DNA from: Linyphia triangularis
Taxonomy: Eukaryota > Arthropoda > Arachnida > Araneae > Linyphiidae
Direction of reading: 5' to 3'
Assembly: GCA_963978545.1 (NCBI GenBank)
Contig: OZ021727.1
Coordinates: 59,222,487 to 59,286,486, forward strand
DNA: 64,000 nt
The notes under the pieces were generated by a model, which had not been told where the DNA came from, made no database searches, and saw only the letters and a list, made by a program, of their open reading frames with translations. Of the stretch, positions 46,016 through 59,400 are shown piece after piece; the first letter of the stretch is position 1; each line of letters opens with the position of its first letter. The translations under genes and the position numbers were made by a program.

Positions 46016-49000
46016 TTAATGAAAAAGTATACCCAACTCATATTTATTTAAATTCGGCAAATAACCACAACCTATTTGTATGTGAACGTTTTCCGGATAA
46101 GTGCCGATGAAAATTGAGGACAGAATTTCCATTAACAATAAGGTTTCTATGCTCCCATTCACACAGATTGAATAAAAACTTCAGCATTCCGGATAAACTG
46201 GAATTAAAAAAAAAAAAAAAATATATAATAATGCATTTATTCAGGTTATGATTTACTGTACGTTGCATTTTGGTGACTTTTAAAAAAGTTACCAAATTGA
46301 AAATGAAGTCAAAAGCCTGTGTCTATAAATCCAACATGGTGTCAAAACTACGTGTTGCCAAATCCAAACGGTCACTAAAGTTACCGAAAAACCAAGGTGA
46401 CGGTTGCCTAATTTTCTGCGCCAAGCTAGCTTGGTTTGTGTTGTGAACCAATGGGATTGTACAGCAATTCAGGGGGTTGGAGAGCGTTAGCGAGCAGGAG
46501 ACAGAGCTTCCAAGTCAAATTTAATATTGTGATCTCAAAATCGTTTCAAATCCTTAATGAATTTAAATATTTATTATTTCCTTTTCTTTGCTAATTATTT
46601 AGAATGAGTTAGGTTTACTTTTTTTGGACAGATGAATTTGTTTTAGTTTTGGATAGTTTTAAACATAAATTTTGATAAATATTTTGACTCTATGTCAGAC
46701 AATCATAACTCTGCAATGCAATGGGACAACACTCACATTATATTTCGACATTGATAAATGAAATAGCCTTAATGACTAAGTTATGAGCAAACATAATTAA
46801 CGTTTATGGAACTAAGTGATTTTATAATAGAGTAAATATAAATGTAAACGCTCAATAACATTTCGATTAGTACAGAGAGAATAGGTCATTTTTGTTTCAC
46901 TCAGTTCGGAGTTTAGAGTTTCAGAGTTTAATCTACTGCGTTTGTAAACGTTGAGTATGCAAACATACATCCTGCCATATTTTATTTGTGTGTTTGTATT
47001 ATTAAATATTCGTTGAATACAATTAGAATAATTAATTTCATTCTTTTTTCATTAAAACCAATTTCTTAACAATTTGTATGTGATTATAATACATAACACG
47101 AATTTTCTCTCTGTAAAAATTGGTATTCTTCATCCCCCCCAACCCCCAAAATGTGATTATTTTTAAATGACATACATCATAGCTGGTTATCACAAAAAAA
47201 CTAACTAAGTTGTCACCTGTAAATACAATGCAAGACAGTTTTTAAAGATTGGTTTTTGCTTAACTCTTATGAAAATAACAAAAGTCCAAACTGCTGCTTT
47301 CCTAATTTTAATTTATTAAAATAAGGGAGAGGGGGGGGGGGGTGAGGATTATACCTTTTAGTTCTCTAAAAGCTTCTTGAATTTAAATTACTAGATAATG
47401 TTTTTATTTATCAATTTTTGACTTTTGAAAATTTTTAATAGAATTTATTGAAAAATTTCGAATTTTATTTTTCCTATTACAGTTACCTATTATAACAAAC
47501 CTCAAAGTCTATAACATTTAAACCAAGGGTGATAAAGGTTGTCATAAATTTTATTTATATAAATTGTTAGAAATGCAAACAATATCGTTACTGTCTCAAA
47601 ACTAGAAAAAAAATTAGAACTATGACAATGGACTATGGTGAACTAGAACTACAAAATTGGTCTATGAACTATGGAAACATGACTAAAAATAGACACACAT
47701 AATTTAATTAACAAATTCATCTGATTAATCTGATGAAATTTGTTAATGTTTACAATCAAGCCATGTAGATGGTCTTTTCGATTGATATCTTATTTGTTAA
47801 AACGTAATAGTGTTTTTAAACAATAAAAACTTGCAGTTATCCAAATTCTGAGCAGTTAAAGTGATTCAATAGTTTTACAGTAAATTAATAAAAAAAATTC
47901 TATTGTTTTAAGTAAAACTAATTTTAAAACTTTATTTCAAAAATAATCAAATTAATGTCTCCATTTTGGTTTATAATATATTTAAATACCTCAAATTTTA
48001 TATTGTGTAAATTGAATAGAATAAATTATCTCTATATAATTTTTTAAATGTTTTTATAATTCTAAAAACTCTAGAATGCGAAAATGGCTCTACTTTTATT
48101 TTACTGTATGAATAAACTTGAAGTTGATGAATTCTCTAAATGAAATTTTGCATACTTTTCAATTAGTAGAAATTAAGGCAATGTAATTTTCTCTTTATCA
48201 TATTATTAAGTAACATACTTATTTTTAAACTAAAAATATATTATTTAAATGTTATGCATCTAAATCTTATATTTACAAAAGTATTATTTTTCATGATCTG
48301 GCAATTCGATGAGGGAAACATTTCAATACTTAATTTTTTAATAACAGAAGGAAGTGAATTCTGAAACAAAGAATGATCCAGTAAGGAAATAAACCCTTTT
48401 GTAATTAATTATTAGAACAAATTAAAAGTTTTCGATAACAATTTGAAAGTAAGTCTGCGAAATAGCTACATTTAAATCCTTTAAAATACAAGAAAGCAAT
48501 TTCCCTTTAAATTTCCTTTCTCTTTGAAATATAAAAAAAAGTAAATGCTAAATCAATTGTAATTGAATTTGGTTCCTAAAATAACAATTAATGCAATGAA
48601 AATAAAAAAAAATCTTGAATTTCCAAAAACTGGAATATATTTTAAAGATTGTTTACGTAATACTTTCTATTAATCCGAAATTTGATACTATGAAGTACTC
48701 AAAACGAATATTGATGTTTATTAACAATGCATAACAAACATCTTAATTTGCTAAGTTCATATTCATAATCGTATAAAAAGAAAATTGCAGGTGGACAACT
48801 ATGGAAATATATTTAGTTATATATATATATAAATATATATATAAATACACAAGAGACTACAAATGACCAAACGGAGAATAAGTAGAGATAAAAGCAGAAG
48901 CTAAAAAAAATACAACATAAAAATTATAACCTTCCCTCCAGGACCAATTCCCAAGAAATCCGTGCTTCTTGCTTTGCAACAGAAACGTGTTCTTAAGATC

Positions 49001-52000
49001 GTCATTCAGTTGAATGGAATAAGAGAAGGAGGATGGGGATCTAGAAGCCCAAGAGCAAAAGGACGTGCGTGCAGGGACAAGAAGAAGATCAGAGATGGAA
49101 TTCATAGATAGGGAATAGTGTTTTCTGATATGACCAACAAATAAGAACAGGAATAAGAAACGCGTTAGAGGGTCACCGGGGAGAAAATTCGTTGCCTTAG
49201 TAATGTCTTGCAGGAATGTAAAGTAAAAAATAATGTTAGTTTGACTCAGTAAAGAGTCTGGGGAAGGGAGCTATTAAATGGATTTGTGTTGAGAATGCGG
49301 GTTTTTACTAGTGGTCTTTGAATGCGATGATGGGCAGCTATAGCTTTTATGGTAGTTTTCTTGTGGAAAGAAAATCTATTTTTGTTTAAGTGTAATGATA
49401 GAAATAGTAAGGTGTTTGGAATGAAAGGATGGTAAGTAGAAATAGTTAGGTGTTGTGTTTGTTATGAAAGGATGGTTTCGTACAGAATCGTGCTACGTTT
49501 TAGAAGTTGTGTCTAAAGTGCTTTGAGCTTATTGCAGGAGATTTGGCCGACAAAAACACACATAAAGTGAAATGTTTATGAAATGTGTTGTAAAGTCAAA
49601 GAAAATTTCCTAAAAAGACTTTTAAGTTGGTCAATAACAATACGTTGTCCTTGTAATTTAAAAGCAGTACCGTTTAAAAATGAAATGTTTTATTTGGCCA
49701 TAAGTATTTAAAGAAACACTTATTTCTTGTAGACGTGTGTAAAGTAATTCTTACAATAAAGACGTTTGTCCATTAAAATACTTTTCATTTAGAAATCTAA
49801 CCTTGATTCTAAGCTTAATAATGTATCTACATTTTTATAAGTCATATATGTTTTCCAAATATCAGGAAAGTTATTTCAGTACATGTACTTCTATGAGGAT
49901 CATTGTTTTAGAATTAAAAGTTACGAGTTTAGTATTAAATATTTCAAAATCCATTTTTTCAATATTTTCAGTTTTAGTTTAGGTGGTTTAATTGGAGATA
50001 TTTTATTGCAAGAGTGAAATGAAGGATATATAGCGTCGAAACTTTGTCAGAATAAAACCTGGTCCATTAAAAATAGCCTGTAATTGGAAGGAGATGTTCT
50101 GACAAGAAATTGCCTTGCATTAGTTCTCTAGTAGAAAAGATATATAACAGTACCAACATTCAGTAATCGACGCGATATAGTCTGTTACAATCACCCAGTG
50201 TTTATTAATTGATTATTTTAAGAGATGCTTTAGTTACTAGTAATTATTATTTTTCAATATCAAAGTATTTTTCAGTATATAATTTTAATTCTAAATATAC
50301 TTGTCATTAATATGCAAAAATAGTTCACATGTTTTAAAATTTTTTAATGATTTAATGATCCATAGTTACAAATGTTCAAAGCAAAAAATGTAGGTCAAAA
50401 CACTTGTAAATATGAGGTTTGCATATCTCATTTTATTTTTATCGTCTACAATATCTGCGATACAGACTCAAACGCGATTGTATAAATTTACTTCTAATTA
50501 TCTCTTAATCTATTTAAACACTTTGAAAATTTTTTACTGTGTTAGGCAATAAAATAATAAAACCAAACAAATCGTTCTAACACAAGAACATTATTTTTAA
50601 CACTCTGCTCACATCATTAAGTATTTTTTAATTCTATATTTTGTTAAGGAGAACAATTCTATAGATAATATAATTGTACTATATGATAATCTTCTCATAT
50701 TTTTATGTTATAATGTATTTCAGAGAAAAATCTATAATTTCCAAAGTTTACCTTTTTAGCATATCATAACACAATTCTAAATTAAAGACGATATAGCTTG
50801 TTAAATTTTAGATGATATTAAAAAATATATGGATATATTTAAATGAGTGGTATAATTTTTATTTTGAGTACTTAAATTGTTAAATGTAATCTAATTATTA
50901 AGTTAAACTTAAAGCTTTAATGACATATTTTATAACTTGACAATTGTAAATATTTAAATATATATGTTTGCTAATTCTATAAGAACGATTTCATTCAAAT
51001 TACTTAAACTATTTCACAGCTAGTACATATTTAAATTGCACTATGCAAATATGAACATTTAGTTATTGTTGCTATTAGAAATTCATTCTAGCTTAAAATT
51101 TAATATTCTTGAGAATATATAACAAATAGAGTATTTTTGTTTGAGAATGATTGAGAGTATTCTTGAGAAAAATATTTTTGTATTTATGAAATATTGGGTA
51201 GAATTTGGAATGTCTATCAGTGAATAATATTTAATAAATATATTATGATATAACTCTACCAAACATATACTTTATTATAATTAAAAAAAAAAAAAAAAAA
51301 AACTAACAAAAGTGTTGGCTCAATTATAAAATTTAATTGTGGATGATATATATTTTCCAAAATTATTTTTGTGCTTTAGAAGAAATAAAAAAAACTGCAT
51401 TAAATTGTTAAAAAACTCTTATTGTGTCAATATAGATTAGCATAAAATTATGTATTTTAGTATTATTTAATTTTAAATAAAACATTGAAATATATAGAAT
51501 TTCGTTTAATTAAATCATGTTATAGTATGTTTTACTGAAAACAATTAAAAATATTTAACCTCAAAATGTATCTTGTTGTATTATATTATCTTTATAATAA
51601 AATTGAATAAAAAGTATATACCAAACGTTCAGTTTGTAAATAATAACAAAAAGCATTTAAGAATTATTGTTCATTTAAATAGCAATTTCAAATTAAATTC
51701 TGAATTAATTGTTTATTGGTTGTTGCTTTTATAAAAAGTTATTACCAGTTACCCATTAACTAACAAAATAATGAATTCTAAATGTATAAATTTTATGCGT
51801 TTTACTACACTCTGCGCAGAACTTTTCTTATTAAGAAAAATAAAATAACCTTTTATACCATTGAGGCGAGAATCTTGCAGCAGTTTACTTTAAAGCGGAT
51901 ATCGCTTCAACACAAGTTGTTGACGCGAATAATGAAAGGTTTCATTAGCGCATTTATTCATAATGAATTCGGCCATTAGCGAAATTAACGGTTTGCCATA

Positions 52001-52752
52001 AACGGGGAAAGCCGTTACTAATGATAGATCCTCACGTAATGCTTTTTAAGTTGGCTTTTCCGTTTCGTGCTGTGGGTAAATGCTGGTTATTTTGGTGTTG
52101 TTGATACAGTTTTTTTCTGGCTTGATTTATGAGTATGGCCGTGTGAGATGCTGTGGAGGGTGTATCCCGCACAAGTGGCTGCCTCACAAAAGATCGTTAA
52201 ACGCATCGTGTAGTTAGAGTAATGTTTTAAAGTAGTAAAAAAAATAAAAAATCCTTTTTTGAAAATATTTTTTAACTTTACACTAAGCTTTAATACTAGT
52301 GATCAACAAATTTATGAAAAGCACCAGGATGTTATTCACTAGTATTTTATTTTTTGTATCAAATTCAAATTTTAATTTTATATATTGGTAGCAGTAATAA
52401 CATTATTTTAATTTAATGAAAATTTCCTAATTAACATGTAAACACAATAATTGTAATAGTTTGTGATTACTATAAATGGTTTCCTTAAAAAATCGTGATC
52501 TAAAAAGTTATAATTAGTTCAAGTAAAAGCGGGCTAAAGGACCTGTATTCAAAAATAATGAAATAAACATCATTTAAATTTTCGAAATTTTTTTTTCATA
52601 TTTTATTTTGAAATTAATCATTTTTGTTTCATTTTTGCAATATGGTACTAAACTCACCAATTACTAGTGTTTCGGTGTTTCGTTTCGTACGTTCTGATTC
52701 GAGAATATTTCGATTTCTCCGTGGATATATCCTTCTTATGTAAAAGTAATAC

Positions 52753-52853
<101 letters not shown>

Positions 52854-53030
52854 TGGCAATCCAATAAGTTTATTTTGCACTCTTTGATTATGCCAATAAA
52901 ATCAAGCTAAATGGCATTTGAGTTGAATTCGATTACCGCAGAGTTCAACTAGCATTATCCTAAGGGGAATTCAAGCTTTGAAAATTACAATTATATTTGA
53001 TACATAATTTAAATAGTATACGACACTTAC

Positions 53031-53438
53031 TTTTTTCTACATATGTCCTATCAATGGGATATCCAGAAACGGGGCAAATTATCGTCACAGTAGTCCCAGC
53101 TACAACAGTCAGATTTCCCATTGGCCTTATAAAAGGTGGTCCAAACACATCTATTCTTGCTGTGTGGCTGACTACCCCGACATCATTTCGAGCCTCACAG
53201 CCATAAAGACCTCCATCCGAAACGGCGAGATCAGTAATGTTGACGTAGCTGACAACAGATCCATCTAAATGTACGTAATCTCCGGTTTTTACACGCCGTG
53301 ATTCAGACAGCTGTTCCCCGTCCAAGGTCCAGGAGATTTGGGGCAGGGGAGATCCACTGGAGGAACAGTGTAAAGAGACGAGTTGTCCTGACATGTGGAT
53401 TTGGTCGGGGAAGATGCGGATGAAAGTTGGCATTTCCT
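53031..53438 (-). CDS. Dscam: Dscam-like exon: complete Ig domain plus first half of the next (Ig5 and Ig6 positions)
   Basis: A 408-bp exon, phase 1 at both ends, with acceptor TTTTCATTTCAG before 53438 and donor GTAAGTG after 53031. It encodes about 136 residues. The first domain starts EMPTFIRIFPDQIHMSG and has its B-strand Cys in SLHCSSSGSPLPQ, C-strand Trp in ISWTLDGE, and F-strand Cys in DGGLYGCEARND. The second begins GPPFIRPMGNLTVVAG with Cys in IICPVSGYPID. GDYVxxxGSVVSYVNIT and SGYPID are strong Dscam Ig5-Ig6 signatures. The second domain lacks the usual Trp: the segment reads RTYVEK. Sequons NIT and NLT are present. It is the most upstream exon visible; the signal peptide and Ig1-4 lie beyond the right edge. 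Confidence 0.9.
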
Positions 53439-56400
53439 CTGAAATGAAAATTTGTGTTGTTATGTGTGATTGCAATGAAACTGACAAGAAAAATGTTAAT
53501 AAATGTACTATAAAATATTGCTTTTTTGAGTTTGAATATAATTTATGATAAACTGTAGATTTCTATTCTTTGAATTTTGCTGCAGAATTAACTGAATATT
53601 AATTGCCATAATAGTGTCGAATTGTGTTTTGCGTTTGCATTTTTGTAAATAATAAAAATATATATAGATAACATTTTATTAACTAACACTTTTATTAACT
53701 ACACTAACATAGAAAACACTTAATAATAATCTACATAAATACATACATGAACTTTCAAAAATAGAAATTTCAAGTTGTAATGTAAATTGTAAATTCAAAC
53801 TTAACAAATTAAACATTACATAATTTGGATATTGTAATTTAGATGGCAGTTAAAAAATAAATCAACTACATTCGAGAATATTACATTTAAACTATAAATA
53901 TTAATTCCCGAATTTGAAATCGGTATCATGTTGGGACCAACATAAACATAGCGTATATCATTCGGAAAAGTATCTAACAAATTTTAGCCACAAAGTCAAT
54001 TATTAACAGAATTCATCTGGAAATAGGGTAAAGTCGGGGAATATTAGTGTTAAGGATTTTTAAGATCTCGCTTTTTCATCAAATTAAATTCTTTTATTTA
54101 TAATAAATGCACAATTTTTCACAGTACATAACCAATCCATAGATACAATTCACCCAAGAAAGAAGAAGAACATTTGTAAAATCAATTATGTTATGTTTTG
54201 AAATAAAGTCCATAAATTTAAAAGAGTATCTAATTTAAAAAAAAATGCTATATTTCCAAAGTTCTGATATAGAAAAAAATAAATCCTTAATTTTGGCAGG
54301 TTTGGAATTAAAAAATTACAGATTAAATGTGGAAAGTGGCTTCGAATTTTCTAACCAGGCACTTAACATTAATTTGTACATGTGTGTCTAAATACAAGGT
54401 AGTTTGATATACCAATATAGTATTTATTAAATAGCCAAGTTCAAAATTTTACTCGGAAAAGTGACGTAATAAGTGGTCAACCTAATGTTTGCAGTAATTT
54501 AAAAAAAAAATCTAAATTGTAGCTTTTCCTGAAATGATAGGATGAATTGTCATTTATCTTAAAACTTAACAAAAAAGTAAAAATAAAAAATAATTTAAAT
54601 TTTAATCAAGAAGAGTTTTGTTCTTCGTTTTAGATTAAGAATCAGTTACAATGTCCCATAGAAGATGTATAACTTGTTTTTGAGGATAAGGAATACACAA
54701 ATAATAAGAAAAACGCAATATACTTTACATCAGGATGATAAAAACTACACAGTTCGTAATAGCTTCAAGACATATAACGTTAACTGTATCGGATGTTTCA
54801 AGTTGTATGAAAGCATAAAATGGAAGAAAATACGATGTTCTTTTTATAAAGGCAATAGTTACCTATAAACATTGAAGTAATTTTACCTATTATGATTACT
54901 ATGCCTAACTCTTCTCTACTGGAATAAATAATTTTACCTATTACCTTTCCCCCGCAAATTTAATTTCACCAAATGATTCCACCTTAATCCATGTGTCATA
55001 CATTAAACAGAAATCAATATTCTTCTGTAAATATTCCTTTTTTACCATTGATATACGGCTAACTAAACTTATTATCATTGCAGTAATTTGAACATAAAAT
55101 AAAAGTGAAAGGCATCGTCGAAATATTAAAATATTATACACATAAATTCCATGGAAAAAACTAATTCGAAACTCATTTAAATTTGTTGCTCAAATTACAA
55201 ATGATAAAATAATGCTAATTTAATGAATTGCACTTACTATACTGTAGAATGACTAAAATGTTTTTAAATGAAAAAGTAGCAAATATATTTTTACTGTTCT
55301 GGGATTAAGTTGCTAAGGGAAAAGAATGTATCTAATTATTCATCTTAATGTGGGGCACAGTTTAATACAAATATAATTAAACTATAATACAGATTAAGTG
55401 AACTCAATAGGGAGTTTTACAAATGGCTACTTTAAACTTTTCCATTACTGCTGAATTAATCTGATTTGGAATTAATCATGTATTTATTGTTTGAAATTTA
55501 AAACTATAATTTAAAGTTGTATCATTATATATCCCTTGAAAGATATACTTTCACTTATTATATTTATCATGCATTTATTTTAATTTATAGGAGATCTTTT
55601 TAACATAAAATAATAGATTTTTCTAGGTTATCAGTTTAGTTTTGGATATCTATTGAAAATGGCATAAGTTTAATGATTCCTATATTTATATTTAATAGCC
55701 TTATCAAATTAAAGTAATCTGCCTGTTGCTGGATTTTTATTTGTCTTTTAAAACATATTAATATTAACGTTAATGTTAAACATGGATTTGTATTATTGAA
55801 AAGCGACTTGTAAGAGAAAAATTATAAGTAGATATTCTACAAATTACTCTCTGGACCAACATATAAGTAGTAATTTATACTTAATTGTCAATAAGATTGA
55901 TTTTTGCAATAAAATATATACGCTAGACTTTTAAATATGGTATTTGAGGCTTTCAATTATAAAAAAGTAAATGTTTGACAGGTTTAAAAGTTTAGTAGGT
56001 TTTGCCTACATGGTTAATTTATCGTTGCTTAATTAAGAGGCTGATGTAAATAAAACGTGATGTACCGATCTCCAATCATAGAGCGAAAACATAAGAACCA
56101 CACACTTCACATTTCTTTTATTCTCTAAGTAGTAATGACAAATAATTATTATAAATAAAATGAAGCCAATTTGTTATGCATTTTATAAGAAATTAAAATT
56201 ATTTTTAAACTTCAAGATCCAGTCATCAACAAAATTCTATAGTCATGGTTTTTTTTTTAGAAAAACAAAACTGGAAATTGTAAATTTGTCTACTTGTTTT
56301 ACAAATAAAGATATCTTCTAAAATGGAACTGGAAAGACTTTTTATTCATGTGTTATATTCGTGGTATGTAAACTATGGGAGAAAATTACTTTCTGGATAT

Positions 56401-59400
56401 ACTATCATAAGCATCACGAAAATGCATTATCTTATAATTGATGTGTGGTGACACAGTAAGTTCATTTAACTTTCTTTATACGTCAATCTTTTTTTTCTTC
56501 TTGAGCAATCAAACATTCATTTGCAAATTAAAACTTAAGGGATGTCATATAAAAGTCATATCTCTCAAATGAAACTATTTAAAAAAGTTAATTTAGGTAA
56601 TTACCCCAGAAAGAAGGTGTGGTTAGAGGGCATTTCTCCCAGTGACCTGACCGAACTTTTTTTACTTTTCGTTTTCAATCCGATGCAAAAAGGTCTGTGT
56701 ACCTTCCTCTCAAAATTCCTTCTTTGTCTTAAATGTATCATGTGTTTGTGTGGTGATTAAGTGTGTTTTTAATGTTCTCTTAAATTGTTCTGATCAGTGC
56801 TTATAAAATGATCATATAGAATCCCCATGTATTCAAGATCAAGTGTGTAAGGTATGTTTAAAATATTTATGAGTTTTTGGATATATATTCTGTTTTATAC
56901 AGTTTTAAACTTGCTTTTGTTTAAGGTTCAAACATAAGGCATTTTTTTAATAAGGGATACTATACCAATTGAAGGAATTTTTCTAAAAATCGTAGAAAAA
57001 TACCAAATGACGTATTTTTATCAAGCCATGTTTTGCTTATTAACAGTGGAAAACTACAAACCAGATGTCGCTCTCCCTTTCACACAATACTCACTGGTCG
57101 AATGTTTGGGTTATAATTACCTTTCTAAACTTACCGATTCAAAATACCAGAGTTTTGAGATAATCCCTTAAAATATTCAATAAATAGGTATATAAAAATT
57201 TGATACCGTTATAAAGAAAAGTTTTAATATCGGATTTCAAAATGGCTAATTAAAATTTATTTCATTAACAAATATGAAACTATCTTACTTAGATATCTCA
57301 AAATTGAGCCTTAATCAACAAATTTAACAATATCACTGTCCCATTTCAGTTCAGTTTCCAATGTCTATTCATTCCCAAGTTTTAAACAAGGCAGATGAGC
57401 AAATCAGAATTTCGTGTACAAATTAATATTTAATAACGTTTTCTAATATTTTACACACATTTTGAATTCCTTTCAAACCACCATTGAGAGTACAATACCA
57501 CTCTAAATACAGATCTTTACCAGTCTTACTCTGATCAAAGATACTGTCTCTAGTGAAACGACTTATTTTTATGTGCCTTAGACCAATTTGGTATGTGCTG
57601 TTGGCGCCCTGATCCTCATTCCAGTTGTTTTATGACTGTCGGATTCCGTATACTCCGGAGATGGGAAGTCTGAATTTCCCTGTTTCGCCTTGATAAAGAG
57701 GGACACTTGGGATACAAATTCTTCTCCGGACAAAACGTGTCCTGCACAGTAATTGTCTGTATTTTATTGTCACCCAGTGTAAGATATGCAATGACTGCTA
57801 GATAAAATGGAGTTCATTTGTATTGGGTTCATAATATTAGCCTCTATTTAGTACACCAAAAAACTAGCAGAGTTTTTGAAGAAGATTTACTTATTTGCGA
57901 ATATGTTTTGTAAGTATCATTTTCCTCTCAAAGAGTTGCGATTATTTGTACTAAACAATAGCTGCTAGTTCAATACTACAAAAAAATTGAAAACTATTCA
58001 TCTATTGCAAAATTACACAGCTATATAAGCAAAACTACTAATTTTAAAACTTTATAAAAACATTGTACCCAGGCAAATGTGACTATTCCCAAGACGAGTT
58101 AATCCAAATACTGGGTGAGTGTGTAATTTTATGGAACCCTTTTTAAGTTATCACCAAAAACCTGTTATAATTATCTTAGTTCAATACATAACATCTAAGT
58201 CAGGATATAAGAAGATGTGTTGGCTGAAAAGCTACTTAGAAAAACTTAACTCAAATGGAAAATCTAACGGATCTATATAACGGTACCTTGGATGTTGATC
58301 ATTATAAGTAATCAATCGTGGATGAGTTGACCACAAGTTTATTTCCAGAGACAAGAGAGGGGAGGGGTGACGTTTGGCTAGCGCCAAGAGCTGATTATAT
58401 CAAAAGGCATGGCAAACCGAAGTACGGAGCTTTTATAAGTTTACTAGTGACACTCGATGATTCTAGGCACCTCCCGCAAACACTGAAAAATACTAGAGAA
58501 TTCTAAATCGAAAATTGAAGATTCCAAAGGGAATACATTACATGTATATGAATTTTACAAGTGCAGAAGTTACTGAACTGCAGAACAAATGAGAATCAGA
58601 ATCCGTTACAATCCATTTTTATATTTGCAATCGTAAAAATAAAGACATAACTACCCGAAAGGCATAGTCTGTTTGTACTAGTATGCCTTTTGATTTAAAG
58701 TATTTTTGAGCTTTATAGCCCGAGTCTTGTACTCGCCCAAGAAAAAATTACAACATATTCATCTATTTGAACTTTGATTTAATATAAATAATATAGTTTT
58801 CGACTGTAAAATCAACGGTACGCACATTATTATTAACAGTATACATTTTAAAAGTAAACCTAAATAAAAACTATTTATTGATTTGTAAACTTTAAAAAAA
58901 ATACAATAGAATTTCTTCCCTAAATCAGTAGTTGCGTCTTGAAACTCCAAGATAAGGATTCAATGTATCACAACTTATTCAATTTAAGGTTCCATGGAGA
59001 AAAGAAAGTAAGGTTTCGTTCCCCACAAAAGCCGAACGTGTGTTATAAACTGTTTATAAACCACTTTTACACCACTTTTAGCAGCATTTGAATTCAATTC
59101 AGTTTCCGTGAAACTCTTGCGCTTCCCTTTTCTTCTCTTAACCAACTACAATGCCTTCCCTTCTTATGACATTTATTTTCAGTCATATTGAATCCGTATT
59201 AAAAACTTCCTTTCAATTCCGTCTAACAGGATGAAATGAGATAACAATACTTACAGATATTAAGCTGAAGATAGTGGGAACAATTTTGTTTACTTCTTAA
59301 AAATATTGGGCGTAAATGCTTACATGTTGTTTCTTTAGAAATGTTCTATAAAAATATTTAACCTAATCGATATTAATTCAAGGACGAATATTTAAAACTC

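Noticed and set aside
58318..58506. Plus-strand 62-codon ORF
   Set aside because: It has no domain, no splice context and nothing that separates it from a chance frame.
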